From NCBI GenBank assembly GCA_028386065.3, contig JAKUCV010003099.1, positions 434,087 through 498,086 on the forward strand: DNA of 64,000 bases. The letters run 5' to 3'. Each line of letters begins with the position of its first letter. The first letter of the stretch is position 1. The position numbers and the translations under genes are program-made. A model generated the notes under the pieces. The model worked only from the letters and a program-made list of their open reading frames with translations, was not told the origin of the DNA and ran no database searches. Shown in pieces: positions 1 to 9,781 of this stretch. Source of the stretch: Turnera subulata (taxonomy: Eukaryota > Streptophyta > Magnoliopsida > Malpighiales > Passifloraceae).

Positions 1-1
1 A

Positions 2-2433
2 TTCACAGTGGTTCCTTTCGGCTTGACCAATGCCCCAGCAGTTTTCATGTGCTTGATGCACTTGGTCCTGAACGAGTTCTTGGACAAGTTTGTGGTAGTC
101 TTCATCGACGACATTCTGATATACTCCAAGAGCAGGGAAGAACATGAGGAGCTCCTGAGGGTAGTACTACAGAGGCTGTGAGAGAAAGAGTTGTATGCCA
201 AATTCAGTAAGTGCGAGTTCTGGCTTGAGGAAGTTGCATTCCTTGGACTTGTTGTATCCAGGGATGGGATTAAGGTTGACCTTGCCAAAGTGAAAGCTGT
301 TCTAGAGTGGGAGCGGCCCAAGACGGTACCCGAAGTCAGAAATTTTCTTAGCCTTGCAGGATATTACCGGAGATTCATCGAGGGTTTTTCCTTGATAGTC
401 AGTCCCATGACCAAGCTATTGAGGAAAGATCAAGCCTTTGTATGGAGTGATGCCTGCCAGAAGAGTTTTGATGAACTGAAGAAGAAGTTGACATCAGCAC
501 CAGTTTTGACAGTACCTAAGCCAGGAGCGGAGTACGTGCTGTTTTGCGATGCTTCAGGTCTTGGTTTGGGAGCAGTTCTGATGCAAGAAGGCCGAGTGGT
601 TGCCTATGCTTCAAGACAGTTGAGACCACATGAGAAGAATTACCCGACACATGATCTAGAGATGGCCGCAGTGATCTTTGCTTTGAAAATTTGGCGACAT
701 TATCTGTTGGGAGAGAGATGCTGGATCTTCACAGATTATAAGAGTCTCAAGTACATCATGACTCAGAAGGAACTTAACCTGCGACAACGATGCTGGGTTG
801 AGTTGCTGAATGATTATGATTGTACTATTGAGTATCACCCTGGAAAAGCTAATGTTGTAGCAGATGCTTTTAGCCGGAGACAACCAGAAGATGCTTCCAC
901 GACCTACTCGATATCTTCACTTATCGAGTTAAGGAAGATGGGAGTTGATCTATCAATTGATGAGACAGGAGCCTTGTTGACCCATATTGAAGTCAAGTCT
1001 AACCTGAGAGGCTGGATTGTGGAACTACAAGATAGAGATCCCGACTTGATCAAGCTGAAGGAAGCAGTCCGCAACGGGAAAGAAGACAAGTTTCGCATAG
1101 CTGAGGATAGTGCATTGATGCTGGGGAAACGTCTATGTGTACCCAGTGTTGGTGACCTACGCAGTCAGATTTTGGAAGATGGACATATGACGCCGTATGC
1201 TATGCATCCCGGAAGCACCAAGATGTATCAAAATTTGAGGAGTCATTTTTGGTGGCCGCATATGAAGAAAGATGTAGCAGAGTTTGTGGCTAATTGTATC
1301 ACTTGTCAGCAAGTGAAAGCCGAGCATCAGGCTCCAGCGGGAAAGATGAGATCTTTGATAGTGCCAGAGTAGAAGTGGGAGATGATCACTATGGATTTTT
1401 TGGTTGGATTACCGTTGACCCGGAGACAGCATGGTGCCATCTGGGTTATCGTTGATCGACTTACAAAATCAGCTCATTTCCTCCCTATCCGACAGACAGA
1501 TACTCTGGATAAGTTGATGAAACAGTATGTTGCAGAGATTGTGAGACTACATGGGATCCCTAAGTCCATAGTCTCAGACAGAGATCCGAGATTCACATCA
1601 CGGTTCTGGAAGAGTCTGCAAGCAGCTTTGGGAACGAAGCTGAGTTTCAGTACCGCATTTCATCCTCAGACTGACGGACAGTTAGAGAGGACTATTCAGA
1701 CACTGGAGGACATGTTAAGGGCTTGTGCTCTTAATTTCAGTGGGAGTTGTGATCAATATTTTCCTTTAGCGGAGTTCGCCTACAACAACAGTTTCGTATC
1801 GGGATGCCACCGTTTGAAGCTCTTTACGGAAGGAAATGCCGAAGTCCAGTATGTTGGGATGAAGAAGGTCTCTGTTTGATTGTGGGTCCAGATTTGGTTA
1901 AGCAGACAGTTGACAAGATTCAGGTAGTTAAGCAGAGTATGAGAGCAGCACAGGACCGACAGAAGAGTTATGCTGACAAGCATCGTCGAGAGATGGAGTA
2001 CCAAGTGGGAGAAAGAGTTTTCCTCCGAGTTGCACCTTGGAAGGGTGTTATTAGAATCGGGAAAAGAGTGAAGCTGAGTCCCAGTTACATCGGACCATAT
2101 GAGATTGTGGAAAGGGTTGGACCCTTGGCGTACAGATTATCCTTACCAGAGGAGTTGTCCCGGATTCATGATGTGTTTCATGTTTCCATGTTGAGGAGGT
2201 ACTGATCCGATCCGAGTCATGTGGTTACTAAAGCAGAAGTTGAGGTCGCAGAGGATCTTACGTATACAGAATTGTCGGAGCAGATCCTTGCCCGAGAGGT
2301 CAGACAGTTGAGGAACCGAGTCATTCCTATGGTAAAGGTTAAGTGGAGCAAGCACTCTGCGAACGAGTCCACGTGGGAAGTTGAGGAGCACATGCGTTCT
2401 CAGTATCCACACCTATTTCCAGCATCAGAGTGA
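2..2433 (+). pseudogene. pol: Ty3/gypsy pol: RT (C-terminal part), RNase H, integrase, chromodomain; broken
   Basis: In frame from base 2 the translation shows the RT motif [10 protein letters not shown]. RNase H has CDAS, DLEM, TDYKSL and ADAFSR (normally TDHKSL and ADALSR). The integrase has an HHCC-type zinc region ending CITC and catalytic pieces TMDF, VSDRDPRF and DGQLERT. A chromodomain-like tail (2221-2433) contains VKVKWSKHS and STWEVEEHM. Breaks seen: TGA at 179-181 where an Arg codon is expected; TAG at 1370-1372 where Trp is expected; a frameshift near 1795-1803 where a few bases are missing in the conserved YNNS region; and TGA at 2203-2205 before the chromodomain. The first two fit C-to-T or G-to-A transitions. 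The role was polyprotein for reverse transcription and integration; the chromodomain normally guides insertion to heterochromatin. Confidence 0.93.
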
Positions 2434-2912
2434 ATTTTGGGGACGAAATTTCTTAAGGTGGGTAGGCTGTAACAGCCCGGGTAATTTTTACATTTTTACC
2501 GTCACCGTAAAATTTATTTTACAGTTATTTACCATTAAAATTAATCTTGGGTAATTAATTTATGGTAATTCGTGCATCGGATTCCGAACCGAGCCCTGTC
2601 CCACGCTCGAGATTTTTTTGCGGATTTTCCGGACCAAGTTGAAATTTTTCGGATCCAGAGATCTTCAGAAAAAGGTTTTAACCCTGAGTTGTCGGGCCAG
2701 AAATAAAGTCAAGGGGGTACATTAGTTATTTTCTGGTCCGGACGGGACACGCTTCACATGCTGAACAGTAATGAGGCAGCCGCCACCCACTGTGTAGCAT
2801 GTGAATGAAACCCGTGAAATGCCAGTATCTTGCCCGTGCTTCATGCCAACCCAGTGCACACCAGTCCTCATCACCCCTCACTTCCCTGCAAACTCTGCAA
2901 AAAAACCTCACC

Positions 2913-2919
2913 TATAAAT
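2913..2919 (+). promoter_or_regulatory. TATA box in the Tekay-like LTR
   Basis: cctataaatcc sits in the expected U3 position of the LTR, and the CG-rich transcribed-leader-like block begins about 130 bp downstream. Motif match only. Confidence 0.6.
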
Positions 2920-3049
2920 CCTCTACAACTCTGCAACTCACCACCGCCTAGGAAAAAAACCCAACCTCCTACTGCAACTCATACAGACTAACCAAACCAG
3001 GAAAAAAAAAAGAAGAGAGACACAACATACACACTACACCCAACCCGAC

Positions 3050-3780
3050 ACCGCCACGTCATCGTCACCCTCCTTCTCCTCCACAACGGTTACTGTTCAC
3101 ACGGAACCATTCTCCGCCACCACACACATCACCACCCCTGCCATCGCGCTTCCCGTACCGTCGCCAACCAGACGCAGCTGTCGCCGCCCGATTCCACCCC
3201 TCGACGCGCCGCCGACAGCTGAAGACTCGACAGGCCGCCCTCCTCCATTTGCTTGCGACGACCACCGCAGCTGCAGCGCGATGCCACCGCGCCTCGCCCT
3301 CTCCGTTGCGTCGCCTCCTTCCCTTCCGCATCGTCTGCATGCGCCGTTGACGTCTCGCGCCGCCTCGCCTGCCGCTGAACCTGCGTGGTTCCAGATCGCA
3401 GGGAAGCAGACCCGTTTTGGAGGGGACTCGACCCGGTCTCGCATGGGTTGACTCGGACAGGTCCGTGGGTTGGCTTCATGGGCTAGGCTGGGTCAGGACT
3501 TATTGTTTGGGCCTATGTCCTGCTTTTGGCTGTTGACCTGGAGGCTTGGTTCTGGGTCTTGGGCTTGGACATGGGTTGTTGCAGGGCCTACTGCTCATAA
3601 CCCAGCCCGTTTTTTTAAAAAAAAAAGAAGAAAAAGAAGAAGAAGAGAAATTAAATCTGAAAAAAGGGAAAATAATAAAATCTCGAAAGGAAAATAATTT
3701 TGGGAAAAATAAATATAATCCTGGAATTAATGAAAAAAAATATTTTGGAGAAATATATGATATTATAGAAAAATAATTAT
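3050..3780 (+). other. CG-rich block followed by GGGCC/A-rich block in the Tekay LTR
   Basis: A CGCC-rich stretch (about 3050-3400) is followed by repeated GGGCC/GGCTGGG words (3440-3605) and an A/AAG-rich run (3607-3780). Landmarks TACTGTTCAC, GACGCGCCGCC, GGGCCTATGT and GCCCAGCC occur in the same order in the leader of Copia element A (6396-7075). It contains no convincing coding region. Confidence 0.6.
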
Positions 3781-4486
3781 TTTGAAAAAAATAAATATGG
3801 AAAGGGTATTATCAAAGTAAGTATTGTACCAGAATAATATCCGAGTATAGGTATAAGTACAGTATTATTTTGACACCTAGAAATAAATAGTGAATTATGA
3901 TGATAATAGAGAAATAACCCGAGGCACTAACCGAGACGAGTTAGTATTTATTTTTTTTTCTTTGGTATACAGTATTAGCATCGCATCTGCATAACATCTT
4001 ATATGTGCATATTATTTGTTTGGTATAGGAATTGATAACGAGCAGATACCTGAGGAACCGGACTTGGAGTCTGTTGGACAATTCCATAACTGATAATCGG
4101 CTAAGGTGAGGATGGATAACCTTGGATATGTGCCCGTAATATTGTGTTTGTTTTTGTTGTTTGATTGAACTGCTGAAATGATTATTGACTGTTATATGAT
4201 TGCTATGGAAAATTGTTGATGCTGTTGTTGGATTGTGTTTAGACTTGTGGATATTGTGTTGAGAATAATACTGAACTGTTGACTGTGATTAATTGACGTT
4301 ACGAGTCTGATGTTGGTTTGGTCTGTGGAGTAATCTGAAATAACGGAAAGTTGGATAATTGAGGATAGAGTAATGAAACTGGACTGAATTTGAGAAGATG
4401 ATGTAATTGTCACGTGGAAAGTAGTAGTACGACTAGATGGTTAGAGGCTAGTTCTGTGGTGTCATGGCCGGGTTGGTTTGGTTGTT

Positions 4487-4618
4487 GGGAATGTTGATCC
4501 CGGATGATGTTGTTATTGGGATGTTGATCCCGGATTTGTTGTTATTGGGATGTTGATCCCGGATTGGATGTGATTGGGATGTTGGTCCCGGATTGGTTGT
4601 GATTGGGATGTTGATCCC
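4487..4618 (+). repeat. Tandem hairpin repeat, 5 units of about 30 bp
   Basis: Five units occur at 4487-4501, 4518-4531, 4547-4560, 4576-4589 and 4605-4618. Each contains GGGATGTTGATCCC or a one-base variant: an inverted repeat GGGAT/ATCCC around the loop GTTG. Unit 1 has one extra A. Unit 4 has GGTCCC, giving one wobble pair. Confidence 0.9.
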
Positions 4619-5245
4619 GGATTGTGTTTTGGCCTGGCATCCGGAATTAGTTAATAACCAGGTACGACCCTAGCTTGTCCAGTGACGGGCCCGGAAGATA
4701 AAATTGGAAATAATGATAAATAATCTTTTGGTCTTGGCTCAGTAGTGTTTGGTAGAGTTTCTGTGTTGTGTTTGTCTGTGTTTACTTCGAAAGTATTATG
4801 GTTGATTGCATATCTCTGTTTATCCTTCGTCGGTGAGCACTTCGGACTCACCCATCGCCTGCGGGGTTTCATCCCGTAGGTTTAGTTGTTTCGTAGATCA
4901 TGTACGACGTTCGATGGCTGCTGCTTTCTTCTCCACCTGACTCCGGATCCATACCTCCGTTGCATGTGCATATAAGTCTTCCGCTGTTGTGTCATATATG
5001 TTGCTGTGTTGCTGCTTTCCTATATTGCTTATGATGTTATTATACTGGTTTGCGCTGCTTTGTTGAGCTTTGAGTGTGGATTGAATAATGGTTCCTGAGT
5101 GTGGGTGACAGATGTTGCTTTGTACTTTTGCTGTTTCTGGATTTACCGTGTAGTATTTTGACTGCGATGTACTATCTGTTCCATCAATAAGAATAGTTTC
5201 GGCACGTGTTTACTGTGGATGGTAAATACGGGTCGGGGCGCTTCA

Positions 5246-6074
5246 ACTATAAAGAAGAAAAATTGAAGTATAATCGAGTAGTTAACATAAACTACCTAAA
5301 AGAACAACAACCACCGAACAGGAATAATAATTAAAAATAATAATATAATTTAATAATCGCCTTCATTAATAATATAATTTAACAAAAAATTATATAATTT
5401 AAAATATTAATGAGTTAACAAATATCATTAAGATTTATAAATTTCTATTTCATTGTATAAATTAATTCTAAATAATGCATATCTGTTTGCCTAAATTATA
5501 AAAAAAAATATTTGCTTTTGTCTTTGTCATTATTATATATAAATTCTTCTCAACATATTGATTAATACTCTACTACGAGATTTAAAAAATATAATACTAT
5601 ACCATGTGCAGTGCACGTGTAGAAAAAACTAGTGATATTAAAAGTACAATGTGACTATAATCTTGGAGAAATTCTATTAGTCTTGTGAAAAAAAAGTTTT
5701 CTATGCTTGCAGTTTTCCTTAAATTGCTTAGGGATTCCATACAGGTAACGCTATGTGTACTTACCTCGAAAGTCCCTATCAACCACGAGTGCACGCCAAA
5801 GTAGTGACTACTGCCAGCAAAGAATTATTGGCAACTAATGGCAGCCGGATTATTAGTCTTAGAAAGACCAAAACCAAAGAATCTTCTCATTAAAAACAGG
5901 AAAACCAAGAGTTTCATGCTTGAAACCAATGATGTTTTTGTTAACCAAAAGAATCCAAAACTGTGGCCGTGCCTAAGACTTGATTGTGCCTCATCTTACG
6001 AAGACAAAAAACCATTAATTTGTTTTCCCAAGAGTTGAATGTCACCTTTGTTTATGCCAAATTTTAGGAATTAA
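5246..6074. other. Host intergenic DNA between the Tekay LTR and Copia element A
   Basis: An AT-rich stretch (about 5300-5560) is followed by sequence without a supported gene. The end of it (about 5957-6074, with ctgtggccgt and gccaaattttaggaattaagaa) resembles 12925-12970 (ctgtggccgt, gccaaatttgagggattaagaa). This region is therefore the left part of a local tandem duplication that continues after Copia A. A 66-codon ORF at 5838-6038 has no recognisable features. Confidence 0.6.
5603..5632 (+). mobile_element. Possible Helitron 3' terminus
   Basis: A short stem-loop CATGTGCA-G-TGCACGTG (one mismatch) lies 10 bases before CTAG, and the next base is T. That is the Helitron 3' layout: hairpin, then CTRR, inserted before T. 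No 5' TC end was identified upstream, so the element length is unknown. Short motifs only. Confidence 0.4.
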
Positions 6075-6079
6075 GAATA
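6075..6079 (+). repeat. Target-site duplication of Copia A (left): gaata
   Basis: gaata directly precedes the 5' LTR and is repeated exactly at 12411-12415 after the 3' LTR. Confidence 0.9.
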
Positions 6080-6280
6080 TGTTATAAAACACGTTATAAA
6101 ACGTGATTTACTGTAGATGTCACTATTCCACCTACCGAATTATTGTATATATACAGGATATAATGAATGAAAATTTGCTGAGCAATGAGCTCGGTTCTCC
6201 CCCCATTTCTTCTTTTCTTCTTCATCCTCTCTCAATTTTTCTTCATCAAAATTTCTCTATTAAACCAGTTATTCTTAACA
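6080..6280 (+). repeat. 5' LTR of Copia A
   Basis: TGTTATAAAACACG to TTCTTAACA. A TATA-like tgtatatatac lies at about 6144-6154. The near-identical copy is at 12207-12410. Confidence 0.95.
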
Positions 6281-6294
6281 CGTTATCAGCACGA
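6281..6294 (+). other. Primer binding site of Copia A
   Basis: cgttatcagcacga starts immediately after the LTR CA end. It resembles the TATCAGCACGA primer site seen in many plant Copia elements (part of initiator tRNA-Met). Confidence 0.65.
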
Positions 6295-6395
6295 AAACGA
6301 CTCTACCCAAAGAAACCCGAGCTTCATCCTGCGCAGAAAAGAAAGAAAAACAAAAAACAAAAACCAGAATCTGTCACCTTTTTCTTCCGCCCCTT

Positions 6396-7075
6396 ATACT
6401 GTTCACCCGTAAGAGTTCCCGGCCACCTCTCATCTCACCGCCGCCACCAACGGCCTCGCCACGCCGTCGTCGACCGGACGATTTCTTCTCCGCCCACTTC
6501 CGCTGCCTGACGCGCCGCCAGAGACCGAAGACCCGACGGCGACGCCTGGTGACCCGCGTGGCCCGAACGGGTCTGCCTCCACTGGTACGCGACGGCCCCG
6601 CCTCGCCTTGCCTCCAACGACGGCGCAGCCGCCTCGCACGCGTCCCTTGCTGCGCGCCTCAGCCACTGCTGATCGCCGACTGCTGCCCTGGAAGCGAGCA
6701 GCCCTGAAGTCCTCCCTGTGCTCGACGCCGATGACGCCTTGATCACGCCGCATTCACGCCGTAGCCGCCCAGCTCGATGCCTCACTCCCACGTCACTGCC
6801 TCGTCGCCCCCGCCGCCCGTCTTGTCGCCGCCGCCTACAACCTAGCTGCGGGTTGAAGACGACCCAGATGGGTCGTGGTCGGGTAAACCTGACCCGTGGC
6901 CTCAACCGGTTCGTGGACTTGATTTTCTGGGCTGGTGGATTTAATTTTGTTGGGCTGGTGCTGGTGCTGGGCCGGACCTGGCAGGCCCGTGCTGGGCTCC
7001 TTGCTCTGGTCCAGGCCTACACCTGGGCCTATGTTTCTGGGCTGATTTTTTTTTTTGCCCAGCCTGTTAAAAAAA
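6396..7075 (+). other. CG-rich and GGGCC/A-rich leader block of Copia A
   Basis: A CGCC-rich stretch (6400-6880) is followed by repeated GGGC/GGCC words (6925-7060) and A-rich sequence. It shares ordered landmarks with the Tekay LTR block at 3050-3780. ORFs on both strands here are composition artefacts with no family motif. Confidence 0.6.
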
Positions 7076-7315
7076 TAGAAAAAAAAGGAAAAAAAAACTG
7101 AAAAAATATATATACAAATATATATCATAATTATTATCTTTTCGGAAAAGAATAGTAATTAAAAAAAATTATATAATATTTTAGAAAAACGAAATTAAAA
7201 GGTATATACATACCAGAATTGTAACCGGATATTAGTATGATATATTATATATTATTGCTGAAAGATTTATCGAGTAAGCATACCCTCTACTATTATGTTT
7301 ATTTAGTATTCAATA

Positions 7316-7428
7316 TTGGCCGGCTAAGCCTCCTTATCTATTTGTTGGCCGGCTAAGCCGCCTTATCTCTTTGTTGGCCGGCAAAGCCGCCTTGTTTCAT
7401 TTGTTGGCCGGCTAAGCCGCCTTCTATC
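7316..7428 (+). repeat. Four tandem copies of a 29-30 bp unit with TTGGCCGGCTAAGCCGCC
   Basis: Units start at 7316, 7345, 7374 and 7404. Each contains GGCTAAGCC (stem GGC/GCC, loop TAA); the third unit has GGCAAAGCC. The array lies in the untranslated leader of Copia A. Confidence 0.9.
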
Positions 7429-8441
7429 AAGTAAGCATATTATTATGATTGGGCTATTAAAAGGCCCACTGCATTTATTTTTATTTTTTTAATTTTCTTT
7501 ATATTTTGCTTGGGCTCACATAAGGCCCATCAATTTTAATTTTCTGTCATTTATATTGGGATAATTAACAAAAGGTCCCTGTTTATTTATTTTAATTAAG
7601 TCTTTTAATTATGTTATTTGATTTTGGGCCTTCAAAATTTCCGGAAGAAATTTATCATGGGCATTAAATAGTTTGGAAGACTAAATGAAAGAGTCCAGAA
7701 GACTCAAAAATGCACCAAAGACCGGAAGTCTTACTGCCAAAAGGTCCTGCAAATCTTTATATGACAACCAGAAGTTGGACATTGACTGACCACCAGAAGA
7801 TGGTTACTCTCACGAAATTTAAATACAAGTGTACGCACGTGAAGCAAATGCGTGTCCCTGAAGGACAAATGTAATGTTGATGATACCATAATTGGTCAAG
7901 ATAATGACCATGATATTGAAATATTATTATTGCTTACCCTGAAGGTGCAAGTTTGACATATATTGATTAATTTAATTTTTATGTTTAGTTTTATTATTTT
8001 TGTTATATTTATTACCTTATGTTTATCTTTATTGCTGCCTAATTCTTTTATATGTACATGGATTTGTCGTTTCTCGAATAATGACCCGGGCATTTGTCCT
8101 GAAGACAATGCAATAATATATTCCAAAATTGATAAACGGAAATTATCCATATAAAAGTAAACTAATCCGCTCCAGAAGAGCATGGGGTTTTAATGTGCTC
8201 CTGAAGAGCAATATTTCACCTACCAAAAAATGCAACAGCATTCAAGGGGGAGAGGAAAACTGTATGTGAATACTGTTGCATACCTATACTGTGAAGAACA
8301 CAAGTGTAACTATGATCTAGAAGATCATATACTTACGCTCTGGAAGAGCACAAACTCCTGAAGAGTACAAAATATTCTTGTTTACAGTAATTAAAGAAAT
8401 TGTTACGGATCCATTAAATCAATTCTGCTCCATTCCCTGAA

Positions 8442-8620
8442 GTGAATGAGACAGTTAGTTATGATTGTGTCTGTTGCCAAGGACATGGAAGGAATTATTA
8501 TGACCATAAAGATTATGACAATGGCAAGGCTAAAGGAAAATATGCATATTATTATTGCATAAGGGATTCACTACTTGAGAACATCTACATAGAAGAATTG
8601 TTCACATACATAAGCAGAAC
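8442..8620 (+). pseudogene. Possible Copia gag zinc-knuckle remnant
   Basis: A short open stretch contains CVCCQGHGRN followed by Lys- and Asp-rich residues. The Copia Gag knuckle has the form C-x2-C-x4-H-x4-C, which is not intact here. The position, between leader and integrase, fits gag. The call is tentative. Confidence 0.3.
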
Positions 8621-8636
8621 AAATTATTTATCGATT

Positions 8637-8920
8637 GGGTACAACATTGGCCCTAAAACTCTGGGCCTCGTTATTGATGTTGACCCTAACACTGTCGTTC
8701 CAGGAGAACCACATACCACCCATGTTGTTTTCTCCAGGTAGCTCAAACCGATTTGCTGGAGGAAAACAGAGTGGTATTACTCCATGATTCTCTGCTTGTT
8801 GCCACAGGGTTTTAGTAATTAGTACCATGTTGGGCTTGCACTGATTCTTCAGATCCCTTAAGGTACGCACGAATTCTTGGGACCGCCTGGCCACTCCCCT
8901 GCAATTCCATAATAAAAGTC
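8637..8920 (-). pseudogene. LINE (L1) endonuclease N-terminal fragment inside Copia A
   Basis: On the minus strand the translation runs WNCRG, then LRDLKNQCKPNMVLITKT, then GGMWFSWND. These match the start of plant L1 ORF2 endonuclease (WNCRG; kP.i..L.Et; GG.W..W). The fragment stays open for about 95 residues, ends abruptly at the left, and has no poly(T) there, so it is not a normal 3'-anchored LINE insertion. Sequence to about 9420 upstream of WNCRG may belong to the same piece but has no clear motif. Confidence 0.75.
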
Positions 8921-9781
8921 ATACCTTGGGCCATGTAGGTGATAACCCAGAAACCCTCGGGATACTCTGAGCCATCATGGAAACTTGATAATAGCTGCTT
9001 TGATTCAGAATTTGACATGATGGCTCTAGCTGAAACTCCTACAGTCTATTAGATATGGAAAACATAATTGAGTTAGCCGAGCAATAAAATGAAGCCCATA
9101 GATTGCCTTGGTCCTCTAGGAAGAAAGTTTCTTCCATAGGAGTTACAATGAATCTGGATGAATATAGTTCATCAATAAATACCAAACGTGGAATCCTAGC
9201 GAGTTCACTCGGTAACTCCTCTTGTTGTTCATTAACCATTCTATATGCTTCACCACATAATACTGCCCTCTTTTATAACCTGAGTTTAGAGAGCATGGTG
9301 TCATTTTTCAAATGTGGACCCCCTTTTCTGTCTCCGAAAAGATCATTTTCGGTTTTCACAAAACTCCAAAGGTGTTTTTGGAAAAGTTTGCCTCCACATT
9401 TAATTACTGCTCAATTATTCTGATTTTTTTCGACATGAGTAGCAGATATAAGCCTAAAATTGGCACATATATTGCAGCCTGAAACTAGCAATCTAAGTTA
9501 TTAAACTTACCATATCCAGCCAGAAGCTGAAATGCTCTAGCCTGAAGCTAGCAATTTTAAGTGTTTAAATACACAAGTTTATACAGCCAGAAGCTGAGAC
9601 CAACTAGAAGTTGACTGATAAATATTTAATTTATAACTAGTATGCACCAGCCAGAAGTTGGTAAATAATTTTTCTAAGTTATCCAGCCTGAAGCTGGCAT
9701 ACATATAGCAGCCTGAAGCTAGCACATAAATAGCAGCCTCAAGCTGGTACCAACTTGAAGTTGGTATATGGACTTATTGTT

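Larger units (their letters stand above)
1..5245 (+). mobile_element. Ty3/gypsy chromovirus (Tekay-like), 3' part with 3' LTR; 5' part lies outside the window
   Basis: The window opens inside the reverse transcriptase of an LTR retrotransposon. It runs through RNase H, integrase and a C-terminal chromodomain, then a polypurine stretch and a long LTR. Domain order RT-RH-IN is diagnostic of Ty3/gypsy, and the chromodomain together with the sequence ttttggggacgaaattt just before the LTR is typical of the plant Tekay/Del chromoviruses. The LTR starts TGTAACAGCCCGGG and ends in CA at 5245. No target-site duplication can be tested because the left LTR is absent. The pol reading frame is broken at several places, so this copy is dead. 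Confidence 0.93.
2468..5245 (+). repeat. 3' LTR of the Tekay-like element, about 2.78 kb
   Basis: The LTR begins TGTAACAGCCCGGG directly after a purine-rich tract (about 2453-2467) and ends GGTCGGGGCGCTTCA. A TATA box lies 445 bp inside. A CG-rich block (about 3050-3400) and a GGGCC and A-rich block (about 3440-3780) follow it, then AT-rich sequence and a hairpin array at 4487-4618. ORFs on the minus strand over 3065-3479 are products of CG-rich sequence and have no family features. The end position is inferred from the TG..CA rule because only one LTR is in view. Confidence 0.85.

Noticed and set aside
3065..3479. Three overlapping minus-strand ORFs rich in Arg and Gly
   Set aside because: They come from the CG-rich block of the LTR and have no domain.
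6430..7128. ORFs of 97-156 codons on both strands
   Set aside because: CG-rich Copia A leader; compositional, no motif.
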